From Cinnamomum chago (Eukaryota; Streptophyta; Magnoliopsida; Laurales; Lauraceae), in the NCBI GenBank assembly GCA_038049695.1, contig CP142451.1:72353501-72417500 (forward strand): DNA of 64,000 nucleotides, read 5' to 3'. The notes under the pieces are model-generated. The model was not told the DNA's origin and searched no databases. It saw only the letters and a list, made by a program, of their open reading frames with translations. Within the stretch, counting starts at the first letter, position 1. Each line of letters opens with the position of its first letter. A program made the translations under genes and the position numbers. Shown one piece after another: positions 11,080-22,972 of this stretch.

Positions 11080-12432
11080 TTAGTAATTTTCTAAAGGTCT
11101 AACCTTAGGTATCCATCTAAGGTCTTGGGCTTTTGAGATTAATTTGGAAATTCCACCAACTAAGAGAGATGAAGATTTAATTTTCTTAGACTTGTCATCA
11201 ATTCTTTGAGATGTAACTAATTTAGGTTGATGATTAGTCTTAGTAGGTTGGTGTTTCTTTTTCTTTTTATTCTTTTCATTTCTTTGAGCTTTTCCTCCTT
11301 CTTTTTGTCTTTTGAATTTCAATTTCAACATTTCAACCTTTTTCAATAATTCTTTCATTTCTAAGGTTAAAGGAGGGAATGAATGAGGATTCTTTTTGAT
11401 AGATTTCTTTTTGACATCCATCTTGGATGACTCTTTTTGAATAGATTTTCCTTGTTTGAAATTCTTAGAGTCTATCTTGGAATTCAATGTCTTACCCTTC
11501 TTAGAATTTGGTTTAACTTTCTTTGGTTCGAAGATGGGTTTATACATATGATTTTTCCTCAATTTGCACTCAAATTTGAAATGTCCTTCTTTTCCACAAT
11601 AATGACATTTTGTCTTGGACATTTGAGAGATAGTGCTAGAGAAAGAGGACTCACCTTTCACAAAGGTGTTGGTGAATTTAGGGTCATGTGTAGTATGCTT
11701 ATTAAAACCAAGACCCGTCCTATCTCCATGAGGTTTACCCAATTTGAATAATTTTTCAAGTCTCTCTTCACTTTGGATAAACTTGCACTCATACTTTTGT
11801 TTATATCCTTCAAGTTGAGTGACTTTGGTTATAAGGATTGAATTTTCATTTTTGACTTTAGAAAGTTCATTTTCAATTTCCTTATATTTGATTAGCTCTT
11901 CATGGGCAAGTTTTAATTCAAGTTGTAGTTCATTAACAACATTAGGTCCAAGCTCTTGGGTTTTTAACTTACTTTTAATCAACTTGGATTCTAAATTGTT
12001 AAAATCTTTGTCTTGCCTTTTTATATGATCTTTTAAATTTAAATTTTCTTTTTCAAGATCATTATAACTTATCTTAATTTCCTTTAGTTCATCTTTGATA
12101 TTGGATAAGTTATTTAATGAGATCATGAACTTAGAGTCTAGACATTTTATCACTTCTTCTTTCTCTCTAAGCTCATCTTTTGAAGAGACTAGTTCTTTGT
12201 TTAGTCTTTTTGATTCTTCTCTTAGTTTCTTATTTTTCTTGTTAAGCTCTAGAGATAGAGTGTATAATTCTTCATAGGCTTGTTGGACATCCTCTTCATC
12301 ATAATTTTCTTCTTCATTTAAATCACATTGAGATTCTTTTAATTGAATATTAGAATCTCCAATAGATGGAAGAGTGAGGGATCTAGAAGAATCTACACAA
12401 TAGCCTAAACAATCTAGCTTAGTGGACTCCAT
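11080..12432 (-). CDS. Gag-like protein of element C: long coiled coil plus CCHC zinc knuckle
   Basis: 450 codons, starting at the ATG at 12432, which has G at -3 and +4. The open frame just upstream has no ATG. An acidic N-terminus (LNEEENYDEEDVQQAYEEL) leads into a Lys/Glu/Leu-rich coiled coil of about 170 residues. A zinc knuckle follows at about residues 276-289 (CHYCGKEGHFKFEC, C-X2-C-X4-H-X4-C), then a very Lys-rich tail. This matches the C-terminal half of Copia/Sirevirus Gag and lacks the usual N-terminal Gag core. It probably binds the element RNA and multimerises. It starts ~100 nt after the primer binding site and is intact. Confidence 0.82.
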   Translation of the reverse strand: MESTKLDCLGYCVDSSRSLTLPSIGDSNIQLKESQCDLNEEENYDEEDVQQAYEELYTLSLELNKKNKKLREESKRLNKELVSSKDELREKEEVIKCLDSKFMISLNNLSNIKDELKEIKISYNDLEKENLNLKDHIKRQDKDFNNLESKLIKSKLKTQELGPNVVNELQLELKLAHEELIKYKEIENELSKVKNENSILITKVTQLEGYKQKYECKFIQSEERLEKLFKLGKPHGDRTGLGFNKHTTHDPKFTNTFVKGESSFSSTISQMSKTKCHYCGKEGHFKFECKLRKNHMYKPIFEPKKVKPNSKKGKTLNSKIDSKNFKQGKSIQKESSKMDVKKKSIKKNPHSFPPLTLEMKELLKKVEMLKLKFKRQKEGGKAQRNEKNKKKKKHQPTKTNHQPKLVTSQRIDDKSKKIKSSSLLVGGISKLISKAQDLRWIPKVRPLENY

Positions 12433-12535
12433 GTCAAGGGAATTCAAACAAAACACAAATCTAGGGTTATAAACTCTAGGTTTTTACACCTAATCAAGAG
12501 TTCCAACTACTTGATCCTATAAGATAGAGCACGAG

Positions 12536-12547
12536 GCTCTGATACCA
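12536..12547 (-). other. Primer binding site of element C (tRNA-Met type)
   Basis: On the minus strand TGGTATCAGAGC begins two bases after the 5' LTR end at 12550. It is identical to the site of element B. Confidence 0.9.
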
Positions 12548-12549
12548 AT

Positions 12550-14183
12550 TGAAAGTCCACGGGATCCTAACCCTAGAGGGGGGGGTGAATAGGGTGTCCT
12601 ATAAAAATGACCAATTAAAACCAATTTTGATTAATTAAAGAAAACTAGTCATATAACATGATTTACCAGACAAGATGCGGAAGCTAAGAAAACAAGCACC
12701 ACAAGCAAACACCACAACTCCAAGGTTTATAGTGGTTCGGCCTCAATGCCTACATCCACTACCGGCTTGTGATCCAATCACCCCACCGGATTTCCACTAT
12801 TTATGCTTTTTCAAAGGCTAAGCAATAACCTATACAATGTTGTTTTTCTAAGGCTCAACAACAACCTTTACAAGTTGCTTGTCGAGGCTAAGCAAAAACC
12901 TTTACAAGTTGGATTTTCTCTAAGAAGGTGTCTCTTCAAGAACACTCTAAGAGATACAATTTTAGCTCAAATGAAATGCCTCTAAATAGGCTAATGTGAA
13001 AGTGCAATTCAAATAACAAACATACACTAAAACAAACTAAGGTGTGTGTGAACAAGTGTATGCAAGTTGTACTTCAATCAATTTCAAAGGTGAAGCTCTT
13101 AATTGTATGCTTGATGCAATTTAAAATCAAAGCTTGGAAATAGATGATTGAAGATAAAACTAATCACATAAAAGATTCAAACAACTTTGAGGAATTAAGA
13201 TGACAAGTTGTATGAAAGTTAAAATCTAAGAATGCATGTGATTTAGTTAAGATAGTTTGCAAACCCATCTAATTTACCAAGGGTGCTTTTGAGTTTGCTA
13301 AACATCTCTTTTTAAGCTAGAAATCATGCATAGAAGGTAATACAAAGATTTGTGCATGCATTGATTTCAATCTTAATGAAAATCAAAATGAAAAGAATGA
13401 AATACCTTTTTAAAACTCTAACATTTGATTTCCAAATAAGCTTCTAGCCTTCTCAAGTTAATCTCCTTTCTTTTTCTTCAATCTCCTCTCAAAAGTTCAT
13501 TTTTCAAGCCCCTAAAAGAATGGGAAAAGAAAGGTTTTTAAACAAGAAAAGTGTCTAACGGCTAGTTTACCCGGTTAACCCCATAGCAGGCCGGTTAACC
13601 GGGCAAACTCAACGGTCATAAAAAGAGCCGTTGAGATTTTGGGTCATTCTGCACTGTGGCCGGTTAACCGGCCTACCATGGCCGGTTGACCGGCTACACT
13701 GCCAGAGAACCCTTTTTGGCCAAAAATCCTGCACAATGCATATTTGAAGATTTCCCTTGGAAGAGATCTTTGGACCTGAAAGACAAGCTTAAAAACATGT
13801 TTTATGATATTCTAAGATATTAAAAACATGAGACACCCAAGGTCTAAAAAGATTCAAAATGTTTAAGACCAAAGGTTAGCTTGAATTCTAAAAACTCCTT
13901 TTTCAAAAACAATGCATACAAATGTGATAATGAAGAGATGAATGCATGCAAAGATCAAACCTAATTTGTCAAGATGATTTTCCAAGTAAGACACAAGGAA
14001 ATAGGTTCTCAAAGGAGTTTGGGTTCTAAATCATGCATGAAGTAAATTCATTTCAAAAGCATGTGTATATGCATGAGAGAAATCAAGATCCAAGAAGTCT
14101 ACATTTAAGAGCTCAAGTGTGTGATCATGTCAAGGTGAAAGTGTGTGCATCCATCAACCATTGCAACACTCAAGGGCCTAACA
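12550..14183 (-). repeat. 5' LTR of element C
   Basis: 1634 bp, essentially identical to 6176-7866 apart from the 34-bp repeat number and an 11-bp indel. Palindromes GGCCGGTTAACCGG recur at about 13570-13690. The target duplication GCTTT follows at 14184-14188. Confidence 0.93.
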
Positions 14184-17100
14184 GCTTTTGCTTTAGTCCT
14201 TAGAGGGGTAGGAGAGGCTATGCCTTGTACATTAGTTGTGTCCACTCCGATGGGTAGGAGTGTGGTGTGTCAGACTTACCACCCCAGATGCCGAGTGCAG
14301 ATTGGGGAGTGCATTTTACTTGCAGATCTGATCATGCTACCCATGCATGACTTCGACGTCATTTTGGGGATGAATTGGTTGGCGAGATATCGGGCGGTGA
14401 TGGATTGCTTCGAGAAGACAGTCAGACTCTCCATCAACGGATCAGATGACACGATCGAGTTCGTAGGCGAGAGGAAGCGGCCCAGCACAAGAGTGATTTC
14501 GGCACTAAAGGCTGAGAGATTGATGAAGTCAGGTTGTGAAGGCTATATCGCGTTCATCTCGGAGGATAAGCAGACCAAGGGAGTAGAGGAGATCCCAGTT
14601 GTTCGTGAGTTCCCCGATGTGTTTCCCGACGAGATCCCGGGATTACCACCTGTCAGAGAGATCGACTTCACCATCGAGCTTGCACCAGGCATAACACCGA
14701 TTTCCAGAGCTCCTTACCGCATGGCTCCGACAGAGCTACGAGAGTTGAAGACCCAGTTGGAGGAGTTGCTAGACAAAGGCTTCATCAGGCCGAGTGTGTC
14801 ACCGTGGGGCGCACCAGTACTCTTTGTGAAGAAGAAGGATGGATCGATGAGGATGTGCATCGACTATCGGCAACTGAACCAGGCAACAGTGAAGAACAAG
14901 TATCCTCTTCCTCGGATCGACGAGCTCTTCGACCAGCTTCAGGGTGCGCAGTACTTTTCAAAGATAGACTTGAGATCGGGATACCATCAGCTGCGAGTCA
15001 GAGAGCAGGATGTGCAGAAGACAGCATTTCGATCACGCTATGGCCACTCCGAGTTCCTTGTGATGCCGTTCGGATTGACGAATGCACCAGCAGTGTCCAT
15101 GTCCCTGATGAACAAGATCTTCGCTCCGTACCTCAACAGCTTCACAGTTGTGTTCATCGACGATGTGTTGGTCTATTCCAAGTCTAGAGAGGAGCACGAG
15201 CAGCATTTGAGGACGTCTCTACAGTTGTTGCGCGATAACCAGTTGTACTCGAAGCTTAGCAAGTTCGAGTTTTGGTTGGAACAAGTAGTCTTCCTCAGGC
15301 ATATCATCTCCAAGGACGGGTTAGTAGTGGACCCAGCGAAGATAGAAGCAGTGATGAATCGGGCGAGATCGAAGAACGCCACGGAGATTCAGAGTTTTCT
15401 CGGCTTAGCGCGCTACTATCGCAGATTCGTCAAGAGCTTCTCCACGATTTCAGCCCCGTTGACCAAGTTGACGCGGAAGGATATACCATTCGTTTGGACC
15501 GATGCTTGCGAGAACAGCTTTCAAGAGCTGAAGGAGAGACTGACAACAACACCGATCTTGTCTTTGCCTACCGGTAACGGTGGATTCGTAGTCTTCACCG
15601 ACGCTTCGGGGACCGGTCTAGGTTGTGTTTTGAAGCAGGAAGGGAAGGTCATTGCCTACGGATCACGCCAGCTGAAAGAGCACGAGAAGAAGTACGCTAC
15701 TCACGACCTGGAGCTAGCAGCGGTCGTTTTTGCGTTGAAGTTGTGGCGACACTACCTTTATGTGGAGAAATTCGAAGTGCATTCAGATCATCGTAGTTTG
15801 CAGTACCTGTTCACTCAAAACGACCTCAACAATCAGCAGAGAAGATGGATGGAATACATCAAGGATTACGACTTCCCTATCAAATACCATTCGGGTAAGG
15901 CGAATGTCGTAGCGGATGCTCTGAGCAGGAAGACCGCCCTCGTCAGTTTTCTAGCAGCGGAGGGTGTGTGGACCGGCGACTTCAGCAGTTTAGACGTTCA
16001 GTTTCAGCCGCTCAGCGAGAGAGTCTTGCTTGCGACCATGTCCGCATGGGAACCAGAGTTAGTAGGAAAGGTCAAGGACAGTCAACACAACGATCCAAAG
16101 CTTGTCAGAGTGATCGAGCAGATTGACCAGAGGCTAGAATCCAGATTGATTGGTGGAGTGCTCTACTATCAGGACCGATTGTGCGTGCCTGATATTCAGG
16201 AGCTGAAGGATGAGATCCTCGCAGATGCACATCATAGCAGATACTCGATTCACCCAGGCAGCACCAAGATGTACCAGAACCTGAGGAGTTACTACTGGTG
16301 GAACAACATGAAGAAGGAGATAGCTTGCTATGTCTCCAGGTGTTTGACGTGTCAGCAGATCAAGGTCGAACACCAGAAGCCGCCAGGACTATTTCACTAG
16401 CTCGACATACCCCACTGGAAGTGGGAGCATATCACCATGGACTTCATCGCAGGACTTCCAGCTACCAGGAGACGCCACGACGGCATTTGGGTGATTGTGG
16501 ATCAGCTGACTAAGTCAGCTCACTTCTTGCCAGTCTCGGTGAAGGCAGGACTCAACGTCCTTGCTAAGCTGTATGTGGACAGGATCGTTTCTTTGCACGG
16601 GGTTCCAGCTTCGATTGTTTCGGATAGAGACCCGTGTTTTACTTCTCATTTCCGGGAGAGTCTACAGCAGGCTTTGGGCACCAAGTTGAGTTTCAGCATC
16701 GCTTATCATCATCAGACAGACGGGCAGACCGAGCGTACTAACCAGACACTGGAGGACACGTTGAGAGCTTGTGTCTTGGACTACAAGGAGAATTGGGAGG
16801 ATTCCTTGCCGCTTTGCGAGTTTGCCTACAACAACAACTACCATTCGAGCATCAAGATGGAACCGTTCGAGGCCCTATATGGAAGGAGACGCAAGACCCC
16901 AGTCTGTTGGGAAGAAGTTGGTGTCAGGAGTTTCCATGGACCATCCATAGTCAGCGATACCAGCGAGAAGGTTCGGCAAATAGTCGAGAACCTGAAGGTC
17001 AGTCGCAGCCAACAGAAGAGCTATGCAGATAACCGGCGCAGACCTCTCGAGTTTCAGAAGGGAGACAAGGTTTTCTTGAAGGTTTCCCCAGCCAGAGGTA

Positions 17101-17516
17101 CCCTTAGGTTTGGCGAGAAGGGTAAGTTAGCTCGGAGATACGTCGGATCGTTCGAGATCAGGTCGAGGATCGGAGACGTTGCTTACAAGCTTCAGCTACC
17201 GCCAAAGCTATCAAGAGTGCACGAAGTGTTTCACGTCTCTATGCTGAAGAAGTACATGGAGGATCCCACGCATGTTCTATTTTACCAGCGAGACACTTCA
17301 TACGTCGCCAGGCCAGTTGCGATCATGAACACCAAGGAGCAGGTGCTCCGGACCCGAACCATCCATTGGGTGAAGGTCCAATGGGAGCATCACACTCCAT
17401 TAGAGGCTACGTGGGAGCTACGGGACCAAGTGGAGAATGACTATCCACATCTTCTACCTCAGGTATGTTCTAACTTTGATTTTTACATTTGGGGACCAAA
17501 TGTTTTAAAGGAGTGA
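14184..17516 (+). pseudogene. Pol of element B: protease end, RT, RNase H, integrase, chromodomain
   Basis: The frame resumes after element C and is open to a single TAG at 16398-16400, then open again to 17516. RT carries [28 protein letters not shown] and the catalytic FIDDVLVYS. RNase H carries [10 protein letters not shown] and ends VVADALSRK. Integrase has an HHCC finger (HPGSTKMY...CLTCQQIK) and the D,D,E core (DFIAGLP, VSDRDP, ...QTERTNQTLE). The C-terminus, RTRTIHWVKVQWEHHTPLEATWEL, is shortened here to its key features: a basic start, WV-VQW, and EATWE, as in Tekay chromodomains. Homologues have Gln-Pro where this copy has His-stop, so the TAG is a nonsense mutation. ATG-like codons before 14184 belong to element C. 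Confidence 0.9.
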
Positions 17517-17520
17517 ATGA
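17507..17520 (+). other. Polypurine tract of element B
   Basis: AAAGGAGTGAATGA directly precedes the TG of the 3' LTR and overlaps the end of pol. It is weaker in purine continuity than usual. Confidence 0.6.
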
Positions 17521-18316
17521 TGTGAGGCCCCACCCCTTGTGGGCCCTCTAATTGAATATTTGAATACTATTTAATATTAACTATTAGCTAATTATCCTAA
17601 TTAGGAGTTAGTGAGGGTAGTTGTATATTTTCCTAAGTTTTAGTTAGATTAGCTTAGTTGAGTTAGTAATTGAGTTAGTAAGGAGTTTTGTGTAATTTCT
17701 AGGGTTATTTAGTGAGGGGAGGCCCTAGCTAGGGATTAGAGTTAACTATAGGGGGGTATCTGTAAAACCTCTTCTTGAACCTTCCCACCTAAAGACCTAT
17801 TTGCCCCCAACCCTAACCCTAATTCTATACAACCTCAAAGGGCATTTCAGTCCTTAGCCACCCCAAACCCTATAAATCTAGCACATTTCCCAAGGAAACC
17901 TAACAACTATTCATCTCTTCCATTTCCCTCTCTCTCATTTCTCTTCTAGACTTAGGATGGGACTGTTCTTGTGCTGGGAGAATACTTAGGAGCTGCAACT
18001 TCATCTTCTTCTTAGCTTGGATTGGTTTTCTTTTCTTCTCTCTCTACAACCTCTCATATCACAAAGGCAAGTGCAATATACCTTTAACATAGAATGTATG
18101 CTTCTGTTTCATTGATTCTGTAATTTTTAGTTCAGTTATTATTCATGTGTTAGAACTACCTGGAGCTTAGTTTTGTTGGATGATGTGGCATTGATGGATG
18201 GGTTTCACCCCATTTGGAAGATCAATGGGCCATTTGGGGGTTTGATGGAGGTGCATTGGAGTATTTCTATGTTTTATGTTGGTTTAGTGATATTTGGAAA
18301 AGATTAGAAGTGATTT
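17521..18316 (+). repeat. 3' LTR of element B, truncated
   Basis: About 796 bp align to the start of the 5' LTR with scattered differences. The match stops at GTGATTT (18316), so about 2.26 kb of LTR and the right target duplication are missing. Confidence 0.9.
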
Positions 18317-18348
18317 GTAATAATGGGACAGTCAACGCAACGATCCAA
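18317..18348 (+). other. Filler DNA at a deletion junction
   Basis: Between the truncated LTR and the resumed element A sequence lies a patchwork. GTAATAATGGGA duplicates the adjacent target sequence (18350-18360). CAGTCAACGCAACGATCCAA matches 16079-16098 of element B with one mismatch. This is the signature of end joining with templated filler synthesis. Confidence 0.75.
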
Positions 18349-21300
18349 TGTAATAATGGGGCGTAGTTGGCTGCATGCCATGGAGGCAGTACCTTCCATC
18401 TTTCACTAGAAGCTCAAGTTTCCACTAGAGAAGGTCGGAGGGGTGATCGAGATAGTAACTATACGGGGAGATCAGCAGATGGCTAGACAGTGCCTCACGG
18501 CCATAGCGCCTGACGAAATAGAGCCGCAGAGAGTGCATATGGCCGAACTCGAGGACGTCGGTTGATCGGCGGAGCAGAAGAGCATATAGGAGCTCGCCGA
18601 GGTCAGGATCAATTCTGATGACCCCGAGCGATATTTCCTACTGGGAAGCCAACTCACTGACAACGAGAGGTCCTAACTGCTCGATTTCCTACTACAGAAT
18701 AAGGACCTCTTCGCTTGGACTCCACACGAGATGCCTGAGATCGACCCCAAAGTCATGTGTCACAAGCTAAACGTGGACCCTGGACACAAGCCCATAGTGC
18801 AAAAAGCCGGCAGAACAGGGGTCCCGCAGACAGAAGCGGTGATTGAAGAAGTAGATAAGCTCCTCGAGGCCGGAGCGATCCGTGAAGTGCATTATCCGAA
18901 GTGGTTGGCCAACACCGTGGTGGTCAAGAAGAAGAACGACAAATGGAGGGTCTGTGTGGACTTCACCAACCCTAATAAAGCCTGCCCCAAGGATAGCTTC
19001 CCGCTCCCGAAGATCAACCAGATGATCGACGCCACTGCGGGTCATGACAGGATGAGTTTTCTCGACGCCTACCGAGGTTACCACCAGATCCCCATGCATG
19101 GGCCTGATGAGGAGAAAACCGCATTCATAACAACTCGAGGCATCTACTGTTACAAAGTGATGCCCTTCGGGTTAAAGAATGCTCGGGCGACGTACCAAAG
19201 ACTGGTTACGAAGATGTGTCAAGCACAGCTCGGGAAGACGACGGTGGTCTACATCGATGATATGGTTGTCAAGTCCAAAAACCTGCAGGACCATTTGGCA
19301 GACTTACGCCAGACATTCGCCATCCTCAGAGAGTTCCAGCTTAAATTGAATGCCTCCAAGTGTGTGTTTGGCGTCAGATCTGGCAAGTTCTTAGGAAGCC
19401 TGGTGACCCGGAGAGGGATCGAAGCTAATCCAGAGCAGATTTCAGCAATCCAGGCGATTAAGAGCCCGACCTCTGCAAAGCAAGTCCAAAGGCTCACGGG
19501 GATGACCGCTACGCTCAATCGCTTCATCAGCCGAGCTTCGGACAAATGTCGCCCCTTCTTTCAACTCCTGAGAAAGAGCTCCAAATTTCAGTGGACCCCT
19601 GAGTGTGATCAAGCGCTGGAGAAACTCAAGGAATACCTTTCCTCGCCACCACTGTTGTCCACTCCAACACAAGGTGACCACCTCTATCTCTATCAAGTAG
19701 TCTCGGACCACGCAGTGAGCTTGCTATTAGTCAGAGAGCACAGCAAGCAGCAGCAGCCCATTTACTACACGAGCAAAATCCTGCTCGACGCCGAGACCAG
19801 GTACCTTCCACTCGAGAAACTCGCGCTGGCACTCGTCAGTGTCTCTCGTAAGCTCTCCCACTATTTCCAGACATATACAGTGGTGGTTGTCACAGAACAC
19901 CCTCTCAAATCCCTTTTTCAAAAGGCGGACTTTTCCGGAAGAATCTCCAAATGGGTCGTCGAACTGGGGCAATTCGATATCCAATATCAACCCAGGACGA
20001 CCATCAAGGCACAGATTCTGGTAGACTTTATCGTCGAGTTCACTTCTCCTAGTTCGGCACCGACCTCTCTCGATACCGAACTGGGGGGCAATGAGGACAA
20101 TGAGACAGCCGAGACCGAGGAAGACCGATCTTGGAAACAATTTCTTGAGTCGGCCTGGAAGGTCTTCGTCGACGGATCCTCAACATCCAGAAAGGCTGGC
20201 GCTGGCATAGTCCTCCAATCTCCAAAGGGCCTAGTCATCAAGCAAGCCCTGACCCTTGATTTCAAAGCCTCCAACAATGAAGTGGAGTACGAGGCACTGA
20301 TTGCGGGTCTCGGTAGCGCAAGAATCCTGGGGGCAAGTCGGCTAGTAGTCTTTAGGGACTCCCAATTGGTGACGAACCAGCTAAAAGGAGACTATCAAGC
20401 TCGTGACGAAAGGATGACAGCCTACTTAGCTCACACAAAGCAGCTCCTCTCCCAGTTTGAGAAAGCAGAAGTCAAGCAAATCGGCAGAGAGTCCAATTGC
20501 CATGCAGATGCCCTCGCCAACTTAGCCTCTGCCGTAGAAGCAGGAAAAAGAAGGACAGTTGACGTGGAGAAGTTGAAAAAACCAAGTGTAGAGCTCCTTC
20601 CATCTCGGCAAGTCCTGTGTGTCGATCTCTGTCCTAGTTGGATGGACCCCATCATAGCATTCTTAAAGGAAGACAAACTCCTTGAAGACAAAAACGAAGC
20701 CCACAAGATCAGAGTGAAAGCAGCTCATTTTTGGCTATCCCCAGATGAGAAGCTCTATAGAAAGTCCTTCACGGGACCATATCTTCAATGTGTCCACCCA
20801 AGCAAGGTGGAAGACTTCCTTTTTGAAATTCACGAGGGAATCTACGGAAGCCACATTGGAGGGAGATCACTGGCGTACAGAGCCATCAGTTAGGGCTACT
20901 GGTGGCCCTACATGCAAAAGGACGCCCAGCTCTAAGCCAGGAAATGTGAGAAATGCCAGAAGTTCTCCCACTCTCTGCACCAACCGGCGCAGGACTTGAG
21001 TCCTCTCTCCAGCCCGTGGCCCTTCGCTCAGTGGGGGCTAGACATCGTGGGACCTCCTCACCGGACTCTAGGAAACAAAAGGTGAGTGATAGTGGCCACT
21101 GATTAATTCACCAAATGGATAGAGGCAGAAGCTTTATCCTCCATCACCGAACGGGATACAAAGAATTTTGTATGGAAGAACATTGTCATAAGTTTCGGGG
21201 TCCTCCGAGCTCTGGTCTCGGACAATGGGACCCAGTTCGATTTCAACTTCTTTAAAAACTTCTGCTAAGAGCTCGGTATCAGGAACCTCTATGCAACCCC

Positions 21301-21876
21301 GGCCTATCCGTAGAGCAAAGGACAAGCAGAGATCTCGAATAAGGTTGTATTGGACGGACTCGAGAAGAGACTCGACAGAGCTAAAGGCAGATGGGTAGAG
21401 GAACTACCAAGTGTCCTTTGGGCATACAGGACCACCCCGAGACGATCCGCTTCGGCAACTCCTTTCTCCCTAGCCTACGGGATGGATGTTGTAATTCCTC
21501 TTGAGGTCGGCCTTCCGACCTTGAGATCGGATCTCTTCGACCAGGGGTAAAATGAAGTAAATTTGGCCAAAGAGCTCGACTTGGCCGAGGAGCGGATGGA
21601 AGCAGCATCCGTTCGCCTGGCTTCCTACCAGCGACAGCTATCCAGGGGATACAACAGAGGGTCAGAGAAATGAAGTTCTCGATTGGGGAACTGGTCTTAA
21701 AGAGGGCTCTTCCAGCAGACAAAGATCCTAACGAGGGCAAACTCGCACCAAATTGGCTCGGGCCTTTTATGGTGGTCTCAGCATCCGGGAGATCGGCCTA
21801 TAGGCTTGAAAGCATGGATGGCAAAGAGTTGCCACGACCGTAGAATGCCGCGCAACTCAACAAAATACTACTTCTA
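18349..21876 (+). pseudogene. Pol of element A: protease end, RT, RNase H, archaeal-type RNase H, integrase
   Basis: The protease tail (18349-18730) has several stops. RT to integrase start is open from 18731 to 20893. RT shows VCVDFTNPNKACPKDSFPLP and VVYIDDMVVKS. RNase H follows, then a second RNase H (WKVFVDGSSTSRKAGAG ... SNCHADALANLAS) typical of Tat elements. A TAG at 20891-20893 replaces Gln of D. Integrase to 21876 has further stops, including TAA at 21104-21106 and TAA at 21266-21268, both at positions that are also stops in D. Readable pieces include QWGLDIVGP, FTKWIEAE and [12 protein letters not shown]. The last codons end KYYF-like before a TAA at 21874-21876. Confidence 0.9.
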
Positions 21877-21955
21877 AATGTACCTAAATGATAAGTCAAT
21901 GAAAGAAGGATTTTATGGAAGACGTGTCCCTTGTCTCTTTCAAATTGTGAATCAA

Positions 21956-22390
21956 GGCTCCGATCGTAGGACCAGCCTCCTCGAGTTCGGTCATTGGACC
22001 AGCTCTCAAGGCTTTGGTCACAGGACCAGTCTCTTCGAGTTCGGTCATTGGGCCAACTCCCAAGGCTCCGGTCGTAGGACCAGCCTCCTCGAGTTCGGTC
22101 ATTGGACCAGCTCTCAAGGCTTCGGTCACAGGACCAGCCTCTTCGAGTTCGGTCGTTGGGCCAACTCCCAAGGCTCCGGTCGTAAGACCAGTCTCCTTGA
22201 GTTTGGTCGTTGGGCCAACTCCCAAGGCTCCGGTCGTAGGACCAGCCTCCTCGAGTTCAGTCGTTGGGCCAACTCCCAAGGCTCCGGTCGTAGGACCAGC
22301 CTCCTCGAGTTAGGTCGTTGGCCAACTCCCAAGGCTCTGGTCGTAGGACCAGCCTCCTCGAGTTCAGTTGTTGGACCAACTCCTCAGCCC
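21956..22390 (+). repeat. 54-bp tandem repeats downstream of pol, element A
   Basis: About eight units of a 54-bp sequence (GGCTCCGGTCGTAGGACCAG plus 34 bp) lie just after pol. Because 54 is a multiple of three, several frames on both strands stay open without coding meaning. Arrays in the 3' region are known in Tat-lineage elements and can seed satellites. Confidence 0.9.
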
Positions 22391-22609
22391 CTTGGGTCGA
22401 GAACGGAATCAGCTGTTTTATTTCATTCACAATCTGCGGAATTCGGTCCACCTTTAAACTCGGCCGAACCCCCCGAGTTATCAAAATTGGCAATACGGCC
22501 CCAGCTCGATTATGGAAACTTACCTCCAGCAGCAAGGTCGCACCCCAGGGTATGAGTCCAAGCTAATTACAAGGTCTTCTAATGAGGCGGTTCCCTCAGA
22601 AGCATTTTG

Positions 22610-22812
22610 TCGGGTCCCGGTCTTATAACCAGATGTTCGCCGATCTCAACCACTTTAAGATTTGGGGAACTGGTCAGAGACAGGGGGCCCTAATTTTGTT
22701 CAATGTCTTTCTCAGGAAGATTAAGTCCCGGTTCTACGAGTTCACCGATCTCAGCCACTTAAGGATTTGGAGAATTGGTCAGAACGTGGGCCTCAATTTT
22801 GTTCAGGATTAG
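22610..22812 (+). repeat. Two ~118-bp direct repeats, element A 3' region
   Basis: The CCCGGT-TCTA/TTATAA-GATCTCA-CCACTT-AAGATTTGG-GAA-TGGTCAGA pattern occurs twice, near 22610 and 22725. Related copies lie in D (about 55620-55930). No coding sequence is supported between 22391 and 22972 on the plus strand. Confidence 0.65.
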
Positions 22813-22972
22813 AAGAACATCCACACACATTGTCAGAAGAAAGAAATGGGAAGACAGCTGAGCAAGTAAAAGAAAATTGCTTTTTCATTAATGGGAGGAA
22901 ATAGTTACAAAGTTTTGTACACTCAGAAAAGAAGGAAAAATACATTAGAAAAAAGAGAAAAATACAGACACA

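Larger units (their letters stand above)
6176..14183 (-). mobile_element. Non-autonomous Sirevirus-like LTR element C with two intact ORFs
   Basis: This is an 8.0-kb minus-strand element with LTRs 12550-14183 (5') and 6176-7866 (3'), TG...CA ends and a 5-bp target duplication GCTTT (6171-6175 and 14184-14188). The primer binding site is at 12536-12547 and the polypurine tract at 7867-7877. It encodes a Gag-like ORF and a histone-H3-tailed ORF, but I see no protease, RT or integrase. Several GGGGGAGA tracts near the 3' end and palindrome clusters in the LTR are features described for Sireviruses (Copia). The LTRs differ by a few indels and about one substitution by eye, so insertion is recent. 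It would need enzymes in trans. Confidence 0.88.
1650..18316 (+). mobile_element. Tekay-lineage Ty3/Gypsy element B, 3' LTR truncated, split by element C
   Basis: A 3.05-kb 5' LTR (TG...CA) is followed by a tRNA-Met-type primer binding site, gag, protease, RT, RNase H, integrase with a C-terminal chromodomain-like segment, a polypurine tract and the first 0.8 kb of the 3' LTR. Domain order and the integrase C-terminus fit the chromovirus lineage Tekay/Del. It sits inside the protease of element A and is itself interrupted within its protease by element C. Gag has a frameshift, the zinc knuckle is lost, and integrase has a TAG, so the copy is inactive. Confidence 0.92.

Noticed and set aside
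14145-14183. ATG at 14145 as the start of B pol
   Set aside because: These codons belong to the LTR of element C. The real polyprotein continues from 6175 across the insertion.
22014-22535. Overlapping ORFs on both strands in the 54-bp repeats
   Set aside because: Repeat length divisible by three keeps frames open. No protein family, and unit number varies between A and D.
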